Assembly: GCA_023269295.1 (NCBI GenBank)
Contig: JAHFTU010000085.1
Span: 1-5,503 of the forward strand
Reading direction: 5' to 3'
Origin: Candidatus Woesearchaeota archaeon
GTDB taxonomy: Archaea; Nanobdellota; Nanobdellia; Woesearchaeales; UBA10216
DNA length: 5,503 nt
The notes beneath the pieces are model-generated. The model saw only the letters and a program-made list of their open reading frames with translations, did not search any database and was not told where the DNA came from. The position numbers and the translations under genes are program-made. Shown here in pieces: positions 3,269 to 5,503 of this stretch; the stretch's first letter is position 1; every line of letters starts with the position of its first letter.

Positions 3269-5503
3269 TTTATCACCTCGACTAAAACTCCTTTAGTTGT
3301 TTCCAGCCAAGTTTTCATCTCGGCTTCAACACTGCCCTTGAATACAATTGTTATTTTACTGTTTAAACCGTTTGCTTGCTGAAATGCCTTAAATTTGCTT
3401 ATTTTTTCACCCAAGTCACCTTTGAGCTTGAGATACAGAGCACTTCCTGAAGGATTTTTTATCCAATCATGAACTTTCGCTTCGTAAATGTCACCGTTTT
3501 TTAGATAGGAGTCTATTTCGCTTGGAGTGAAACCTTCTGGTTTTATCTCTTTACTGATCTCCTCAAGTTCTTTGCCAGACCTCTTTAAATTTGCAGCCAT
3601 CTCAGCCTCAAACTCAAATCCTTCATTTGTAGCTGTTGTTATGCTGCTAGCCAGCTTATGCACGCCTTTTACGTCAGCAACCTCTGCTATGTCATCGCTA
3701 ACTTTTGCGCTCATTTTTGCAACATTTTTGAAGAACGCCAGTTTTTCTGCATCCGTTGCTCCTGGAGCGATATTGCTGATTTGCTCAACCCGCTTTAGAA
3801 TCTTACTTGCTCCTGTTCCCAAATCTTCAACATCGTTAACAGTCTTAATTGCTGCTGACAAATCAGAGGTGCTAAATGATTTAGAGACTTTTTCCACCGC
3901 ATCACCAAACCCTTTCTTGCCCAAAAACCCTACAGCTTTTTCCTTTGTTAACTTGTCCAGCAGCTCTTTAGGCATCGCATTGCTTATCCTTCTCAGGTTA
4001 CTTATCCTTTCAGCATCGCCAATGCCGAGAAAGCCTTTGGAAACAACCTCATCAACGCCACCGGCACCCCACTGCCCAACAAGACTCGACTCCTTGGCAA
4101 CAAGCTCTGGAGTCGTCTCGGACAGCTTCAGCGTCTCCCTTCCAAGCTTCGTATTCAAAAGGTTGCCGACCGCAGCATCAATATCAGGAACCTTCCCTTT
4201 TAGCGCCACTGCAAGATCGTCAACGTGCTTGCCAGCAACATTCGCCTCCACCTCGCTAAGCTCGCTTCCCCACTTCTCATTTAATTTCATTATCCTTGCC
4301 AAGCCGTTCTTCTCACTATCGGTCCACTTTGCTATATTCTCCACGTACTTGAGCTTGCTTATGGCTTCACCAGCCTTATCCCCAAACTTTGCCGCAAGAT
4401 TAGCAATACTTTCAGCCAGCTCAAAGGTTCCGCCAGTCAGCTTCTCAAGCTTGCCTGCCTTAACAGCGGTTACTGCAGCTTTTATCTCACCAGCACCAAC
4501 GAAAAAAGAAGCAACCACAGTCAGGATGTAGCCGGTTATGTAGCCCTTAAGGAAACCCACCTGAAACTGCAAATACGCATCCTTGTTGTACGCGCGACCC
4601 TCACGGAAAATATTCACGCCGTTGCCCTTCTCAAGCACATCCTTGACCATTGAATGGACTGCTGAAGAGAAAATATCGCCCTTGTTATTGTAAGTGCTAA
4701 CAACACCCTTGACGAGGCCGCCTATCCCACCGGTTATCGAGCTTTCAATCTTGCCAAACCTGCCAGTTACCGTGTTGAAGGTGACAAATGCTGCCGCTTT
4801 AAAAAGCCCTGCAACAATCTTTCCAACTAAAACCGGCAAATCAATAACAAAGCCCTTGCCAATATCTACCACGCTCTTGCCTCCCCCATAAAGCATCCCC
4901 ACCAAAAGACCGAGGCAAGCTCCACTTGCACTAATAATCGCTGTAGTGCCTGTTTCTTTATCAGTAACCACCAAAAGCAGCCCGCCTGATGTCACAACCC
5001 CATCAACGTAATCCGCGTGCTTCATAGCTTCCTCAAAGGTTACATTCGTGCCAACCTCAACCACGCCATCAACCTTCGCAGAAGCCAATGCAGAAGCAAT
5101 AACGTAAGGCTTTGCCTCAACATCAGCACTCGTTACCGAAGTAACATTAAGAGCCATCACAACAGCCCTATGCGCCTGAATAAGATCATCCCCGCTCTTG
5201 CCATTCTTCCAATCTATGATAACCTTGGCCAAAGCGGTCATGCAGCCGCCAGTTGTGTCGGTTATTGAGGCATCCCAAGTAACCGAATTAAAGTTGCTAT
5301 TCGCATCCTTCGGGTCAGTGCCCAGAAGGCTTTCATCAGCATCCAAATAGCCATCACCATCATAATCACCGGCAGGGTTGCAGCCGCAGCTGAAGCTCCT
5401 GTACACCGAGCCGGTAACCTGAATAGTCTTGGAATCGCAGAAATCATTATTAGGGCACTCCACCTTAACCTCGCGGCCGCCATAAGCCGCTTCAAAAATA
5501 GCC
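3265..5503 (-). CDS. Polymorphic-toxin-like protein with C-terminal PD-(D/E)xK nuclease domain (5'-partial)
   Basis: The frame is open through the right edge: 13 codons (AIFEAAYGGREVK) precede the GTG at 5463, so that GTG is probably internal and the gene begins outside the window. Numbering from the GTG, at least 732 residues are present. Residues 3-28 contain several cysteines (CPNNDFC, CGC). Residues 33-55 form a DxDxDG calcium-type loop. Residues 159-230 and 303-325 are hydrophobic and Gly-rich (GLLVGMLYGGG, GYILTVVASFFVGAGE), like pretoxin or membrane-crossing regions. Residues 340-610 are a helical trunk. Residues 614-732 form the tip with D651 and E661-A-K663, a PD-(D/E)xK nuclease signature. 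This order, with a small gene overlapping the 3' end, matches contact-dependent or secreted polymorphic toxins. Its likely role is nucleic-acid cleavage in competitor cells. The tip half has lower GC than the trunk. The secretion signal, if any, is outside the window. Confidence 0.8.
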   Translation of the reverse strand, partial: AIFEAAYGGREVKVECPNNDFCDSKTIQVTGSVYRSFSCGCNPAGDYDGDGYLDADESLLGTDPKDANSNFNSVTWDASITDTTGGCMTALAKVIIDWKNGKSGDDLIQAHRAVVMALNVTSVTSADVEAKPYVIASALASAKVDGVVEVGTNVTFEEAMKHADYVDGVVTSGGLLLVVTDKETGTTAIISASGACLGLLVGMLYGGGKSVVDIGKGFVIDLPVLVGKIVAGLFKAAAFVTFNTVTGRFGKIESSITGGIGGLVKGVVSTYNNKGDIFSSAVHSMVKDVLEKGNGVNIFREGRAYNKDAYLQFQVGFLKGYITGYILTVVASFFVGAGEIKAAVTAVKAGKLEKLTGGTFELAESIANLAAKFGDKAGEAISKLKYVENIAKWTDSEKNGLARIMKLNEKWGSELSEVEANVAGKHVDDLAVALKGKVPDIDAAVGNLLNTKLGRETLKLSETTPELVAKESSLVGQWGAGGVDEVVSKGFLGIGDAERISNLRRISNAMPKELLDKLTKEKAVGFLGKKGFGDAVEKVSKSFSTSDLSAAIKTVNDVEDLGTGASKILKRVEQISNIAPGATDAEKLAFFKNVAKMSAKVSDDIAEVADVKGVHKLASSITTATNEGFEFEAEMAANLKRSGKELEEISKEIKPEGFTPSEIDSYLKNGDIYEAKVHDWIKNPSGSALYLKLKGDLGEKISKFKAFQQANGLNSKITIVFKGSVEAEMKTWLETTKGVLVEVIK
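3268..3624 (-). other. Candidate PD-(D/E)xK nuclease toxin domain (tip of the toxin-like protein)
   Basis: Residues 614-732 (numbered from the GTG at 5463) have the order expected of a restriction-endonuclease-like fold. A first helix carries acidic residues (FEFEAEMA, E617/E619/E621). A strand SEIDSYL follows with D651, then a turn NGD, then strand IYEAKV with E661 and K663. Next comes the helix KISKFKAFQQANG, then the strand KITIVFKG, a helix, and the final strand GVLVEVI. Ten positions separate D from E, within the usual range. E-x-K rather than D-x-K is common in this superfamily. The pattern is degenerate, so structure prediction should decide; I consider it more likely than not. Confidence 0.65.
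3269..3279 (-). promoter_or_regulatory. Strong ribosome binding site inside the end of the toxin-like gene
   Basis: The minus strand reads GAGGTGAT, three bases, then ATG at 3268. This is an 8-base match to the anti-Shine-Dalgarno sequence and lies within the last codons (VEVIK) of the upstream gene. Together with the ATGA overlap it predicts efficient, coupled production of the candidate immunity protein. Confidence 0.8.
5299..5367 (-). other. Calcium-binding DxDxDG loop (thrombospondin type 3 / dockerin-like)
   Basis: The residues read DYDGDGYLDADE followed by LLGTDPKDAN. D33, D35, D37, D41 and E44 (numbered from the GTG at 5463) fit the spacing of a calcium-coordinating DxDxDGxxDxxE loop, followed by the LGTDP motif typical of thrombospondin type 3-like repeats. 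Such loops are found in extracellular proteins, which supports secretion of this gene's product. Only one repeat is visible, just after a Cys-rich segment. Confidence 0.75.

Noticed and set aside
3527..4531. 334-codon plus-strand frame inside the toxin-like gene
   Set aside because: It is the antisense of the helical trunk, with a Ser/Ala/Leu/Pro-rich composition and no domain; the minus-strand frame has clear protein character and an operon context.
4694..5495. Short frames at 4694-4891 (+), 5017-5268 (+) and 5262-5495 (-)
   Set aside because: All lie within the toxin-like coding sequence in other frames; none has a start site or recognisable composition.
1..5503. tRNA, rRNA, CRISPR repeats or clear hairpin terminators
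   Set aside because: Nothing with conserved RNA-gene motifs, regularly spaced repeats or a convincing GC hairpin followed by a T-run was found by eye.

Overview
The window shows two converging gene blocks that meet at a damaged or chimeric junction. No gene in it is a household gene that I can name. The organism cannot be fixed from this sequence. Three traits fit an uncultured archaeon, DPANN-like by general impression: a Cys-rich extracellular module, a DxDxDG calcium-loop protein and GGTGA-type ribosome binding sites. A bacterium with Pro/Thr-rich lipoproteins is not excluded. Base composition is mosaic. Hand counts of 60-base rows give about 35-45% GC for most genes, but about 50-57% for parts of the long minus-strand gene and for the Cys-rich fragment.

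Left block (1-1398, plus strand): a tandem array of paralogous genes. It holds the last 52 codons of copy 1, a complete copy 2 (171-1331, a predicted lipoprotein with a Pro/Thr/Ser linker and a domain I do not recognise), and a 17-codon stub that matches the start of the same family (copy 3). The copies are separated by only 11 and 13 bases.

Junction (about 1375-1610): the stub runs into a GC-rich plus-strand stretch encoding 11 cysteines in 55 residues, with no convincing start or end of its own. That stretch runs head-on into the 3' part of a minus-strand gene whose natural C-terminus appears to be missing. This looks like a recombination scar, a displaced protein module or an assembly join.

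Right block (5503 down to about 1605, minus strand): an operon-like set. The first gene enters from beyond the right edge and is 5'-partial here. It has the architecture of a secreted polymorphic toxin: a Cys/calcium-loop surface segment, a hydrophobic pretoxin-like region, a long helical trunk, and a C-terminal domain with a D...ExK signature of PD-(D/E)xK nucleases. Its stop overlaps the start of a 212-residue gene (ATGA overlap with a strong ribosome binding site), the classical place for an immunity gene. A 262-residue gene ending in a GVLWLQG motif follows after 17 bases, and a truncated helical ORF follows 5 bases further on. The most interesting reading is a toxin-immunity locus whose 3' end has been rearranged next to a surface-lipoprotein array.
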